DNA from: Salinisphaera sp.
GTDB taxonomy: Bacteria > Pseudomonadota > Gammaproteobacteria > Nevskiales > Salinisphaeraceae
DNA: 38,984 nucleotides
NCBI GenBank assembly: GCA_027858915.1
Contig: JAQIBT010000123.1
Span: 1-38,984, forward strand
Reading direction: 5' to 3'
Shown here: positions 7,476 to 16,497 of the stretch, piece by piece
Layout of the letters: the number at the start of each line of letters is the position of its first letter
Numbering within the stretch: position 1 is the stretch's first letter
Made by a program: the position numbers and the translations under genes
The notes under the pieces: generated by a model
The model's input: only the letters and a program-made list of their open reading frames with translations
Databases searched by the model: none
What the model was told of the DNA's origin: nothing

Positions 7476-8489
7476 ATGATAAAGTTATCTCAGCCAACCA
7501 CGACCCGTGCTGCCCGTATCTCCGTGGCCCCGATGATGGCTTGGACCACCCCGGCCCAGCGCTATTTCATGCGCCAGATCACGCGTCATGCCCTGCTGTA
7601 TACAGAGATGGTCACCACCGGCGCACTGATTCACGGCGATACTGCGCGTTTTCTTGCCTATGATGATTGCGAGCATCCGCTGGCACTCCAGCTCGGCGGC
7701 TCAGAAGTCCGCGACATGGCAGCCTGCGCGACGCTCGCCGAGAACGCCGGTTTTGACGAAGTGAATATCAACGTCGGCTGTCCGTCTGATCGGGTCCAGA
7801 ACGGCGCCTTTGGTGCCTGTCTGATGGCAGAGCCTGCGCGCGTGGCCGATTGCGTCGCCGCGATGAAGGCACAGGTGGCGATTCCGGTGACGGTCAAGAC
7901 GCGTATCGGTATCGATCACCAGGATTCTTACGAGTTCCTGGCCGATTTCGCCAGCGCTGTAGCGGCCGGCGGCGCTGACCGGTTGATTGTCCATGCCCGC
8001 AAGGCCTGGCTTTCCGGGCTCAGCCCCAAAGAGAATCGTGATATCCCGCCGCTGGATTACGCCCGTGTTCATCGCCTGGCAGCAGAGTTTCCAACGCTGC
8101 CGATGAACATCAACGGCGGCTTTACCTCGCTCGACGCAGCAGCCGAGCAGCTCGCGCACGTTGACGGCGTGATGATCGGGCGCGAAGCTTATCGCAACCC
8201 CTACGTCATGGCCGAGGTTGATCAGCGCTTCTTCGACTCCGCCGCCGCCGTACCAAGCCGCGCCGAGATCGTCGCCGCCATGCGCGACACCATCGGCCGG
8301 CACCTGGCCGCCGACGGGGCGTTCAAGGACATCAGCCGACACATGCTCGGGCTTTATCACGGACGCCCTGGCGGCCGGGCGTGGAGAAGGGTCTTGTCCG
8401 AGCAGGGCCACCGTCGCGATGCCGGGCTCGATGTACTGGACGCTGCGCTTGCCCGCGTCGAGCCAGAAAGCCACGCGCTGGTCGCCTGA
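7476..8489 (+). CDS. dusA: tRNA-dihydrouridine(20/20a) synthase DusA
   Basis: FMN enzyme reducing specific uridines in the tRNA D-loop. 337 residues from ATG 7476 ([20 protein letters not shown]), chosen because the family core 'isvAPMm.wTd' follows at once. It shows [19 protein letters not shown] with the catalytic Cys, [50 protein letters not shown] and [13 protein letters not shown], the combination typical of the DusA subgroup rather than DusB or DusC. Length is normal. It is divergent from pyrD and is followed by ppiB 101 nt later. Confidence 0.97.
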   Translation: MIKLSQPTTTRAARISVAPMMAWTTPAQRYFMRQITRHALLYTEMVTTGALIHGDTARFLAYDDCEHPLALQLGGSEVRDMAACATLAENAGFDEVNINVGCPSDRVQNGAFGACLMAEPARVADCVAAMKAQVAIPVTVKTRIGIDHQDSYEFLADFASAVAAGGADRLIVHARKAWLSGLSPKENRDIPPLDYARVHRLAAEFPTLPMNINGGFTSLDAAAEQLAHVDGVMIGREAYRNPYVMAEVDQRFFDSAAAVPSRAEIVAAMRDTIGRHLAADGAFKDISRHMLGLYHGRPGGRAWRRVLSEQGHRRDAGLDVLDAALARVEPESHALVA

Positions 8490-8590
8490 CCCCCTGGCCA
8501 CGACCGATGCACGGCGCAGCGGCATTGGGCAATCAGGGCTCGGTGGCTCACAATGCTAGCCATCCCATTCAAGTACCCAAGGAACACAAC

Positions 8591-9079
8591 ATGGTCGTAT
8601 TCAAGACCAATCTCGGCGATATCCATATCGAGATGGATCAGGAGAAGGCGCCGGTTACGACAGAAAACTTTCTTCAATATGTACGCGATGGTTTCTATGA
8701 CGGCGTGATCTTTCACCGGGTGATTCCCGGGTTCGTCATTCAGGGCGGCGGTTTCGACGAAACCTTCAACCAGAAAAAGACCCGCGCGCCGATCAGCAAC
8801 GAATCGGACAACGGTCTGGACAACAAGCGCGGCACCCTGTCCATGGCCCGCACCAACGATCCGGAATCGGCTACCGCCCAGTTCTTCGTCAATCTACAGG
8901 ACAACGACGCCCTGAACTCGGCACCTGGCCGTCCGGGCTATGCCGTGTTCGCCAACGTGGTTGAAGGCATGGACGTAGTCGATGCCATTGCTGCGGTACC
9001 AACGGGTGCTGCCGGCCCGTTTCGCGAGGACGCGCCGCAAGACACGGTTACCATCGAATCGGCACACATCGTCGAATAA
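8591..9079 (+). CDS. ppiB: Peptidyl-prolyl cis-trans isomerase, cyclophilin type (cytosolic)
   Basis: Catalyses proline isomerisation during protein folding. 162 residues from ATG 8591, preceded by AAGGA at good spacing; the longer in-frame extension upstream runs antisense-like and is not cyclophilin. Motifs: [40 protein letters not shown] with the active-site Arg, [10 protein letters not shown], and [18 protein letters not shown]. No signal peptide, so this is the cytoplasmic PpiB type. It is 14 nt upstream of lpxH, the usual ppiB-lpxH pairing in gammaproteobacteria, so probably cotranscribed. Confidence 0.96.
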   Translation: MVVFKTNLGDIHIEMDQEKAPVTTENFLQYVRDGFYDGVIFHRVIPGFVIQGGGFDETFNQKKTRAPISNESDNGLDNKRGTLSMARTNDPESATAQFFVNLQDNDALNSAPGRPGYAVFANVVEGMDVVDAIAAVPTGAAGPFREDAPQDTVTIESAHIVE

Positions 9080-9093
9080 CGCTCGACTGACCG

Positions 9094-9894
9094 ATGAGCG
9101 CCGGCACGCACTTCATCGCCGATCTGCATCTGGATAACGACTGCGAGCCGGCCGCGAGCCGGCTCGCGGCGTATCTGGCCGGCCCGGCACGCCAGGCCGA
9201 CGCGTTATACGTGCTGGGCGATCTATTCGAAGTCTGGATCGGCGATGACGGATCGATTTCGAATCATCGCCAGACTTTGCAGGCGTTCGCCGACCTCGCA
9301 GCCGCCGGCGTGCCGGCATACTTCATGCGCGGCAACCGTGATTTCGCCGTCGGCGACGAATTCCAGCGCCTGAGCCGGATGTCAGTGCTGGACGATCCCT
9401 CGGTGATCGATCTCTACGGACAAGCCGTCCTCCTCACACACGGCGATCTCCTGTGCAGCGACGATCTCCCGCAGCAACGATTTCGCGCCTGCTATACCAA
9501 CCCGCGCTGGCGCGCCCGCATGCTGAAGTTGCCGCTATGGTTGCGAAAGCTGGCCGCACGCATCGCCAGAAACCGCTCAACGGCCGGCAAGACGCACAAG
9601 GCAACCCGCATGATGGACGTCAACGCGGACACAGCGGCCGCGCTGGCCGCGCGGCACGGTGTTTCCACCATCATCCACGGACACACCCATCGGCCGGCGG
9701 ATCACGTCGATGCGCGCCTAGCGCGCTACGTGATCGCTGACTGGCGTCCGGAGCAGGCCGAGGTGCTGATTGTCTCGCCGGCCGGCTTCCAGCGCCAGAT
9801 CATCACGAAGACTGGACGACTGCTTGGCGGCGACGCGCTCGCTGCAGAGACGGAGGGATCAGCGCATACCGAATCTACGGCCGTCCGCAAGTGA
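9094..9894 (+). CDS. lpxH: UDP-2,3-diacylglucosamine diphosphatase LpxH
   Basis: Calcineurin-like metallophosphoesterase that hydrolyses UDP-2,3-diacylglucosamine to lipid X, the fourth step of lipid A synthesis, at the inner membrane. 266 residues, slightly longer than the usual 240 because of a polar C-terminal tail. The dinuclear-metal ligands are visible: FIADLHLD, LGDLFEVWIGDD, MRGNRDF, LTHGDLLCSDD and IHGHTHRP. The start ATG at 9094 lies shortly after the ppiB stop. Its stop codon abuts a short dispersed intergenic repeat (9892-9950). Confidence 0.96.
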   Translation: MSAGTHFIADLHLDNDCEPAASRLAAYLAGPARQADALYVLGDLFEVWIGDDGSISNHRQTLQAFADLAAAGVPAYFMRGNRDFAVGDEFQRLSRMSVLDDPSVIDLYGQAVLLTHGDLLCSDDLPQQRFRACYTNPRWRARMLKLPLWLRKLAARIARNRSTAGKTHKATRMMDVNADTAAALAARHGVSTIIHGHTHRPADHVDARLARYVIADWRPEQAEVLIVSPAGFQRQIITKTGRLLGGDALAAETEGSAHTESTAVRK

Positions 9895-9950
9895 ACGCCA
9901 ATTAGACAGAAAGCCTTTTGTCCGCATATTTGCGCAGATAATGCAGATTC
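9892..9950 (+). repeat. Dispersed intergenic repeat, copy A
   Basis: Starts at the lpxH stop codon with TGAACGCCA, then a diverged copy of the core GAAAGCATTTATCCGCAG (here GAAAGCCTTTTGTCCGCA from 9909) followed by GCGCAGATAATGCAGATT. The same layout is found directly after the LysR gene at 31808-31863 and, reverse-complemented, at 27829-27853. All three copies point the same way as the gene they follow. The rest of the gap to 10151 holds nothing else I recognise. Confidence 0.5.
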
Positions 9951-10151
9951 CAACCAAGAACGCTTGATGCTTGCCCACCAGGGCCTGTTGCCGTTTCATA
10001 CGACGCCGCACCGGTCTGTTTCAGTTCAGAAAAAACGAGCCTTGAGGTCGTCCAGAAGCCACGCGCCCGCACGGCCCAGAGGACGGGCACGCATATGCGC
10101 CGCGTAGATCGTCAGGGCTGGCGCGGCACGCGCGGGATCATCCTCGATCGG

Positions 10152-10919
10152 TCACGCAACGAGGCGCCCTTCGGCCAGTAGCGGCGCCACGAGAGCCTCG
10201 GGCATGCGGCACCATCCAAAGCCTGCCAAGAGGAAGTCCAGCCGTCGTCCAAGCTCGACAAAGCGCCAGGCCTTTGTGCTCATGACGCCGTAGCTTGGAC
10301 CGTCGGGCGCGGACGGATCGGACAAGACCAGCTGGACGTGCTCGTCCAGGTCCGCGCGTCGCGTAACGGTCCAGTCGGGCCAACGGACGAATCGGTGCCA
10401 CTACCGGGATCAGATCGACGTCGAGCAGCGGCAGTGCGGCGACATCCTCAGGCACGCTCGGCAGCAGGGTACAAAAGGCAAGCGCAGCGTCTCCCCGGCG
10501 CAGTCGTCGCTTGGCGCCGCCCAGCCCTTCGGTCGAGAAGCTCACTGGCAGATCGGGGGAAACGACGCGGAGCGCCTGCAGGCTGTCGATGAAAGCAGTG
10601 GTCTGCACCAACGGATCGATCGCGACCGTCAGCTCGGGCTCGATACCCTCGCGCGTGGCTACCGCCATGGCCGCGAAGTGATCGGCACCGGCAAGCACCA
10701 CCTGTGCGTGGTCAACCAGCACACGCCCTACGTCGGTGAGGCGGACCGATGGCCTCCGCGGTCGAACAAGGTCACGCCGTGGACCGCTTCAAGCGATGAG
10801 ACGGCATGGCTGATTGCCGACTGGGCCCGGCGGAGCTTGCGTCCGGCGGCCGAGAAACTGCCGGTTTCAGAAATAGTGACCAGCACACGAAGCTGGTCGA
10901 GCGTCAGATTACCGATCAT
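10152..10919 (-). pseudogene. LysR-family transcriptional regulator, two frameshifts
   Basis: The first 60 codons from ATG 10919 encode an intact LysR helix-turn-helix (LDQLRVLVTISETGSFSAAGRKL, SAISHAVSSLEAVHGVTLFDR). The frame then stops near 10728, but VRLTDVGRVLVDHAQVVLAG continues it one frame over, needing a single-base change near 10740. The effector domain runs on to VAPIRPLARL, where a second change near 10350-10390 is needed to reach DEHVQLVLSDPS and the typical end WRFVELGRRLDFLLAGFGWC, stopping at 10152-10154. The last frame is the same as the first, so the two changes compensate. The gene is divergent from the broken dioxygenase and azoreductase genes it presumably once controlled. 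Confidence 0.85.
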
Positions 10920-10994
10920 CCATCATCTCGTTAGATAGAAACCATCTGATCTTTATCTCTTCCGCAGATTATGTCGAGCGGGCAGACTGTCGCC

Positions 10995-11306
10995 ATGCAA
11001 CCTACCTTCTTCATCAATAACGGCAGCGGCCCTTGCTTCTTTCTCGAGCCAGGACCGATGCGTGTCGCCTCGCGCGATCTCAAAGCCTATCTCCAGAACC
11101 TTGCCTAAGAGCTGGCCGACGCCGACGCGCGCGAAGAGGCATTGACCCGCTGGGAAAAGGCGCCCGGCGCGCGCGATGCTCAGCCGCACGAGGATCACCT
11201 GCTGCCTCTCATGGTGGCCGCCGGCGCCGCATCGGACGAGCCCGGCATGGTTCACTTCCACGGTCACGCCCTCGGCAAGCCGATCTCCGGTTTTCGCTTT
11301 GGCTGA
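10995..11306 (+). pseudogene. LigB-type (DODA/YgiD) extradiol dioxygenase, internally deleted
   Basis: ATG 10995 opens MQPTFFINNGSGPCFFLEPG, the N-terminus of class III extradiol dioxygenases (usually 'PTfFIsHG.P'; here Asn replaces the metal-ligand-region His). After 37 codons there is an in-frame TAA (11106), and the same frame then continues with the family's C-terminus: [32 protein letters not shown] and SGFRFG, ending TGA at 11304. Normal members are about 260 residues, so roughly 150 central residues including most metal ligands are gone. Lies 22 nt upstream of the azoreductase remnant and divergent from the LysR remnant, so it was probably a small regulated redox operon. Confidence 0.8.
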
Positions 11307-11328
11307 CCCCACTCCAAGGAGACTTACC

Positions 11329-11944
11329 GTGCCGCAGTTACTCGTCGTCGAGACCAGCCCACGCGGCGACTCCTCGATCTCGCGCCACCTTACTCGTCGC
11401 TTTGTCGCCGAGTGGCAAACAGCGCATCCAGACGGGCAGATCGTCCACCGCGACCTGATGGAAACCAACCTGGCGTTCGTGAACGCGCCCTGGCTGCAGG
11501 CTTATTTCACGCCGCCCGAGCAACATTCGCTCGAGATGAAGGCAGAGCTTGCCCTGTCGGACGAGCTCGTTGGAGAACTATTGGCGACCGAACATCTCGT
11601 CATCGCGACACCGGTTTACAATTACAACGTGCCTGCCGTCCTCAAAGCCTGGGTCGACCATATTGTGCGCAAGAGGATTACCTGGGCATGGACGGCAGCG
11701 GCCTCGTGACAGGCAAGAAAGCGACGGTGCTGATCGCCTCGGGCGGCGTCTACACCGAAGGCTCGCCGATCCGCGACCGGGACATCGCAACCCCCGGTAT
11801 CTGCGCCTGGTGCTGGGGGTCATCGGCATCACCGACGTGACCTTTATCGCGGGCGGCGGTGCCAAGGCTGTTGATCTTGGAGAGATCGGACGCGACGAAT
11901 TTCTCAACAAGTTCCAGCGCGATATCGAGGCCGCAGCCGCCTGA
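11329..11944 (+). pseudogene. azoR: FMN-dependent NADH:quinone oxidoreductase / azoreductase, frameshifted
   Basis: GTG 11329 with AAGGAG 7 nt upstream opens [21 protein letters not shown], the AzoR FMN-phosphate loop. [20 protein letters not shown] follows in the same frame. Near 11675-11690 the coding frame changes to give [21 protein letters not shown], and near 11795 it changes again, apparently by loss of one C in a C-run, to [20 protein letters not shown] and a normal C-terminus ending at 11944. Total length would be normal (about 205 residues) if the frames were joined. The intact family reduces quinones or azo dyes with NADH in the cytosol. Both breaks could be sequencing errors, but both neighbours are also broken. 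Confidence 0.85.
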
Positions 11945-12145
11945 CTCGGCTGTCTGGTCGCGACCTGCGCTGAACCAGGCCACGTAGTCAAAACCTTCTT
12001 TCTCCGCCGTTATCTGGACCCGGGATCGCTATGCCGCTAGAACAACGAAAGGTTCAAGCTTGATCGCGTTCCTTTGCGGACGGGCCTTGTCTTCGTGTCT
12101 TAAACCTCAGCCAACCCGTCCACCGCGCAGCGACGGCCACGCTCG

Positions 12146-12946
12146 TCAACCACCGGGCCGGCCGTTACGCGCTGTGAGCCGGTCAAGCTCATGTTTTGAA
12201 AAACGCGCTTCCCGGCGCGCTGGGATGTTGTACGGTCCGGGCGGGCCGCCGTTCATGTACTTGTCGAGCAATTCGAAGAACGTCTGGTCCGGATCCAGTC
12301 CTCGCGGTTCTGCGAGATAGCGAAACCAGCGGGTACCAATCTCCACGTGGGGCACTTCTTCTTCGAGGATCTGCTCGAAGATCGCTACCGATTGGTGGTC
12401 ACCGGCCTGGCGCAGTTTTTCAATCATGCCGGGGGTGACGTCCAGACCGCGGGCTTCGAGCACTCTCGGAACCAGCGCCATGCGTACCATGGCGTCATCG
12501 GCGGTCTTGACCGCCATTTCCCAAAGACCGTTGTGGGCGTCGAAATCGCCGTATTCATAGCCCAGATCATTCAAGCGCCGGCTCAGCATCTGGAAATGAC
12601 GGGATTCATCCGCGGCCATTGATAACCAGTCGGCATAATAGTCGGCCGGCATGCCACGAAACCGATAGGCTGCATCCAGTCCCAGATTGATGGCGTTGAA
12701 TTCGATATGCGCGATGGCATGGATCAGCGCGGCGCGGCCTGCCGGCGTGCCGAGACCGCGGCGCGCCAGTTTGGCCGGGTGCACTAGTGCCGGTCGTTCG
12801 GGGCGCCCTGGTACCGGTACTGAGACAGGCGTACCGCCGGCCGTCGCCAGTGACGACGAGTCGGCTGCATGCAATGCGCGGGTCGCCACGCATTTCGCAT
12901 GCGGCTCACATGCCATCAATACCGCATAGACATCTTCTGGCGTCAT
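12146..12946 (-). CDS. DUF455 ferritin-like protein
   Basis: 266 residues matching the DUF455 (PF04305) family: RPALVHPAKLARRGLGTPAGRA, HAIAHIEFNAINLGLDAAYRF, MAADESRHFQMLSRRLNDLGY, GDFDAHNGLWEMA, RMALVPRVLEARGLDVTPGMI and EEEVPHVEIGTRWF. The E..H pairs (AHIEF, DESRHF, EEVPHVEIG) fit a ferritin-like four-helix di-iron fold. The reaction is not known to me; a tRNA-modifying hydroxylase or oxidase role is possible by analogy with MiaE but not shown. Its ATG overlaps the metZ stop as TGATG, so it is probably translated from the same mRNA. Confidence 0.85.
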   Translation of the reverse strand: MTPEDVYAVLMACEPHAKCVATRALHAADSSSLATAGGTPVSVPVPGRPERPALVHPAKLARRGLGTPAGRAALIHAIAHIEFNAINLGLDAAYRFRGMPADYYADWLSMAADESRHFQMLSRRLNDLGYEYGDFDAHNGLWEMAVKTADDAMVRMALVPRVLEARGLDVTPGMIEKLRQAGDHQSVAIFEQILEEEVPHVEIGTRWFRYLAEPRGLDPDQTFFELLDKYMNGGPPGPYNIPARREARFSKHELDRLTARNGRPGG

Positions 12947-14139
12947 CAGACCGACGCCAGACCGCGCCAGAGGTCGGTCGTGATGTCGTCGAGGTTCTCC
13001 AAGCCGACCGAGATGCGCACCAGTCCTTCTTCAATGCCGGCGCGTGCCCGGTCTTCGGCCGATATGCGCACGTGGGTCGTGCTTGCCGGATGCACGATAG
13101 TGGTTCGGGTATCGCCCAGATTGGCCGTGATGGAAATCATCTTCGTGGCGTTGATGAACTTGAAGGCGCCGGCGCGGCCGCCGGCCACGCGCAGGGAAAT
13201 GATGCCGCCGAAGCCGCCCGGTTGCTGACGTGCCGCCAGTTCGTGCTGCGGATGCGACTTGAGCCCCGGGTAATGAACGCGTTCCACCCCCGGCTGGGAT
13301 TCCAGCCACTGTGCCAGTTGCATGGCCGATTGGCAGTGGGCACGCATACGCAGTTCCAGCGTCTCCAACGATTTGTGGAAGATCCACGCGTTGAACGGGC
13401 TCATGGTCGGTCCGCAGGAGCGCAGGAATCGGAACACCCGATCGCCCACGATATCCTTGTCGCCGACCACTGCGCCGCCCAGCGCGCGCCCCTGCCCGTC
13501 CAGATACTTGGTCGCCGAATGTGTCACCACATGGGCGCCGAAGTCCAACGGCCGCTGGAGGGCTGGCGTACAGAAGCAGTTGTCCACCACGAACAGGGCG
13601 TCGTTCTCGTTGGCGATCACCGCCAATGCCGCCATATCGACGATCTCGGTCAACGGGTTGGAGGGCGTCTCTACAAACAGCATCCGCGTGTTCGGCTGGA
13701 TTGCCGCTTTCCAGGCGTCGATATCCTCCGGCGATACATAGCTGGTCTGAATACCCAGCTTGCTCAGATAGTTGTTAAAAAATCCGATCGTAGAGCCGAA
13801 CAAGGTGTGCGCGGCGACAATATGATCGCCGGTTTCCAGCGTCGCCAGGCAGGTCGCCAGAATAGCCGACATGCCCGACGCGGTCGCCACACAGCTTTCG
13901 CCACCTTCCATGGCTGCCAGGCGTTCGCAGAACGCATCGACCGTGGGATTGGTGAAACGCGAGTAGATATTGCCCGGGTCCTCGCCGGCAAAACGCGCCG
14001 CACAGGCTTCGGCCGAGTCGAACATGAAGCTCGACGTCATGTAGATCGGATTACTGTGCTCACCGTAGGGCGTGCGATGCTCGCCACTGCGAACGCCCCG
14101 GGTCGCTGTTCCCCATTCGGGATCGAGTGCTTCATTCAT
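12946..14139 (-). CDS. metZ: O-succinylhomoserine sulfhydrylase
   Basis: PLP enzyme converting O-succinylhomoserine and sulfide to homocysteine in methionine synthesis. 397 residues of the Cys/Met-metabolism PLP family: YSRFTNPTVDAFCERLAAMEGGE, ATASGMSAILATCLATLETGD, FVETPSNPLTEIVD, VVDNCFCTPALQRPLDFGA, and the PLP Lys in HSATKYLDGQGRALGG; TKMISITANLGDTRTTIVHPASTTH near the end is typical of MetZ rather than MetB or MetC. GGAGA sits before the ATG. A T-tailed hairpin ends 28 nt upstream, so its expression may be attenuated. The downstream ferritin-like gene overlaps its stop. Confidence 0.93.
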   Translation of the reverse strand: MNEALDPEWGTATRGVRSGEHRTPYGEHSNPIYMTSSFMFDSAEACAARFAGEDPGNIYSRFTNPTVDAFCERLAAMEGGESCVATASGMSAILATCLATLETGDHIVAAHTLFGSTIGFFNNYLSKLGIQTSYVSPEDIDAWKAAIQPNTRMLFVETPSNPLTEIVDMAALAVIANENDALFVVDNCFCTPALQRPLDFGAHVVTHSATKYLDGQGRALGGAVVGDKDIVGDRVFRFLRSCGPTMSPFNAWIFHKSLETLELRMRAHCQSAMQLAQWLESQPGVERVHYPGLKSHPQHELAARQQPGGFGGIISLRVAGGRAGAFKFINATKMISITANLGDTRTTIVHPASTTHVRISAEDRARAGIEEGLVRISVGLENLDDITTDLWRGLASV

Positions 14140-14167
14140 ATGATTCTCCAGGCAGAGGGCGGCCGAT

Positions 14168-14202
14168 AAAAAACCCGCAGACGCGTTCGCGACATACGGG
14201 TT
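14168..14202 (-). terminator. Intrinsic-terminator-like hairpin just upstream of metZ
   Basis: On the minus strand AACCCG pairs with CGGGTT, enclosing a small CGC/GCG inner stem, and is followed by a run of six T. It lies about 145 nt after purF and ends only 28 nt before the metZ ATG. It may terminate the purF transcript, or act as an attenuator in the metZ leader, since hardly any room remains for a promoter between it and metZ. Confidence 0.6.
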
Positions 14203-14344
14203 GGTGGTCGTCCGGCCCGTTTAGCAGTATTTCGGGAAAATGTCTCCCAGCGCCCGCAAGCTGTTACAAATCGGCGCAAAATCATTATGCAGCGCAACTC
14301 GCGGCGCTTCAACACAGGTCGCGAACCGCGAGCGCTATAAAGGC

Positions 14345-15856
14345 TCAGGCGTCGTTGTGTATCTCAAGCACGGCATTGTCCTTGCGGCGACGATCCTCGC
14401 GATTGGCATCGGCCCGGAACAACTCGAGCTGATCGAGATATTCCGGACTGACGTCTGCCGTGACGTAGTGGCCGGTGAATACCGAGTCCTCGTAGCGCGT
14501 GATGCGATCGTTACCGACGCTGACGGCGCGGGTCAGGTCGTCCATGTCCTGGTAGATCAGACGGTCGGCACCGATGATGCCGGCAATCTCATCGTCGCTG
14601 TGGCCGTGCGCCACCAGCTCCTGCGCGCTGGGCATGTCGATGCCATAGACGTTTGGGTAGCGTACCGGCGGCGAAGCCGAGGCGAAATAGACTTTGCGGG
14701 CGCCCGCTTCACGGGCCATCTCGATGATCTGGCGCGAGGTCGTACCCCGCACGATTGAGTCATCCACCAGCAGAACATTCTTGTCAGCAAACTCGAGATC
14801 GATCGGGTTGAGTTTCTGACGCACGGATTTGGCGCGTTGCTGCTGGCCCGGCATGATGAAGGTACGGCCGATGTAGCGATTCTTGATGAAGCCTTCGCGG
14901 TATTTCACATCAAGCTGGCTGGCCAGCTCCACCGCTGCCGTGCGGCTGGTGGACGGAATGGGAATGACGACGTCGATATCGTGATCCGGCCATTCGCGTT
15001 TGATCTTCTCGGCCAGATAGGTACCCATGCGCAGACGCGCCTTGTACACATAGACATTGTCGATCACGGAATCCGGACGCGACAGGTACACATATTCGAA
15101 GATGCAGGGCGCATGCTGCGGATTATCTGCGCATTGCTGGACATGGATCTGGCCGTCGAGCGTGATCACGACGGCCTCGCCGGGGCGGATATCGTCGATC
15201 AGTTCGAAACCCAGCGCATCCAGGGCCACTGACTCCGAGGCAATCATGTAGTCGGTGCCCAGCGGGGTTTCCCGCTTGCCATAGACCACCGGACGAATGC
15301 CGTTCGGATCACGAAAACCCACCAGCGCGTAGCCGGTAATCAGCGCGGTCGCCGCATAGCCACCACGACAACGGCGATGAACGGCGCGCACGGCGGTGAA
15401 TACGTCCTGCGGGGACAACTGCAGTCGCTCGCTCTGCATCATCTCATGCGCGAATACGTTGAGCAGGATCTCAGTGTCCGAGTCGGTGTTCAGATGACGT
15501 CGATCTGACCGATACAGCTCTTCGCTCAGCTGTTCTGCATTGGTCAGGTTGCCGTTGTGCGACAGACAGATGCCATACGGCGTGTTGACGTAAAACGGCT
15601 GTGCCTCGGCGCTGGAGTCCACGCCGGCCGTGGGATAGCGGACATGACCAACCCCTGCGTTGCCGCGCAGACGCAACATATGGTCAGTACGGAATACATC
15701 TCGTACCAGGCCGTTTTCCTTGCGCAGGAACAGCCGCCCGTCTTCGGTCGTGACAATACCGGCCGCGTCTTGCCCCCGGTGCTGCAGCACGGTCAACGCG
15801 TCGTATATATCTTGATTTACGGGAGAGTTCGAGACTATGCCAACAATGCCGCACAT
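14345..15856 (-). CDS. purF: Amidophosphoribosyltransferase
   Basis: First committed step of purine synthesis: transfers glutamine ammonia to PRPP. 503 residues. The N-terminus is MCGIVGIV, so Cys2 becomes the glutaminase nucleophile after Met removal, with no propeptide. Other motifs: [55 protein letters not shown] in part, and the PRPP loop [14 protein letters not shown] in the phosphoribosyltransferase domain, plus [17 protein letters not shown]. Length is normal for the Gram-negative form. It follows cvpA after 28 nt, the common cvpA-purF operon. Confidence 0.98.
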   Translation of the reverse strand: MCGIVGIVSNSPVNQDIYDALTVLQHRGQDAAGIVTTEDGRLFLRKENGLVRDVFRTDHMLRLRGNAGVGHVRYPTAGVDSSAEAQPFYVNTPYGICLSHNGNLTNAEQLSEELYRSDRRHLNTDSDTEILLNVFAHEMMQSERLQLSPQDVFTAVRAVHRRCRGGYAATALITGYALVGFRDPNGIRPVVYGKRETPLGTDYMIASESVALDALGFELIDDIRPGEAVVITLDGQIHVQQCADNPQHAPCIFEYVYLSRPDSVIDNVYVYKARLRMGTYLAEKIKREWPDHDIDVVIPIPSTSRTAAVELASQLDVKYREGFIKNRYIGRTFIMPGQQQRAKSVRQKLNPIDLEFADKNVLLVDDSIVRGTTSRQIIEMAREAGARKVYFASASPPVRYPNVYGIDMPSAQELVAHGHSDDEIAGIIGADRLIYQDMDDLTRAVSVGNDRITRYEDSVFTGHYVTADVSPEYLDQLELFRADANREDRRRKDNAVLEIHNDA

Positions 15857-15884
15857 AAGCCAACCGGTTGAAGGAAAATAGGAT

Positions 15885-16418
15885 TCAGGTTGTCGCGCTG
15901 TTTGCTACCGAGCGCGCACCGGGCGTACCCGGATAATTGATGGCCTGTGCAATATTCGGCGGCAAGTAATCCCGCACCCAGATCGCGCCGGCTTCAAGCT
16001 GACCCACAAACAGCGATTGCTGCCACCAATTGTCCTTCGGCACCGGCGTCACGCCGGCCAGCAGCACCAGAAGAACCAGGACGGCAACACCGCGAACGAC
16101 GCCGAACACGATTCCCAGCGCCCGGTCGGTGCCCGCAAAGCCGGTCTGGCTGATCAGACGGCCGAGCAGATAGTTGAACACCGCGCCGACGATCAGTACG
16201 CCAATAAACACAACCGCGAAGGCCACTGCCAGACGCGCCGAATCCGCGTCGATCCAGCGGCGCAGGTACTCGGACGCCGGGTTGGCAAACATGAAGGCCA
16301 TCCAGAAGGCGACAATCCAGGTCGCCAGGCCCAGCGCCTCGCGCAGGAACCCACGAAAAAAACCGACGATCGCGGACAAGGCGATTACGGCAAGAATAGC
16401 GACGTCGATCCAGATCAT
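15885..16418 (-). CDS. cvpA: CvpA family inner-membrane protein
   Basis: 177 residues with four hydrophobic segments: [57 protein letters not shown], and [18 protein letters not shown]. The [10 protein letters not shown] and [13 protein letters not shown] stretches are CvpA signatures. In E. coli CvpA is linked to colicin V production and bile or envelope stress; its molecular role is not settled. It is immediately upstream of purF and downstream of the SPOR gene, as in many gammaproteobacteria. The C-terminus (residues 145-177) is a soluble tail. Confidence 0.95.
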   Translation of the reverse strand: MIWIDVAILAVIALSAIVGFFRGFLREALGLATWIVAFWMAFMFANPASEYLRRWIDADSARLAVAFAVVFIGVLIVGAVFNYLLGRLISQTGFAGTDRALGIVFGVVRGVAVLVLLVLLAGVTPVPKDNWWQQSLFVGQLEAGAIWVRDYLPPNIAQAINYPGTPGARSVANSATT

Positions 16419-16497
16419 CGATGCTGCCTGCGCGGGCGTCGATCGGGGTCGCCTATTCTAGCAAACCCGATGGACGCCGCGTGAGCCTTGAAGCACT

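Noticed and set aside
10953..11468. A 171-codon minus-strand open frame between the broken LysR and azoreductase genes
   Set aside because: The plus strand here encodes recognisable dioxygenase and azoreductase fragments, and the minus frame has no motif.
10152..11944. Frameshifts explained purely by sequencing errors
   Set aside because: At least one break lies in a C-run and could be an error, but the dioxygenase also has a large deletion and an in-frame stop, and about 25 kb of neighbouring core genes show no such breaks. Decay is more likely, though not proven.
12787..14169. A 460-codon plus-strand open frame
   Set aside because: It lies antisense to metZ and has the composition of a reverse-frame translation; metZ has full PLP-enzyme motifs.
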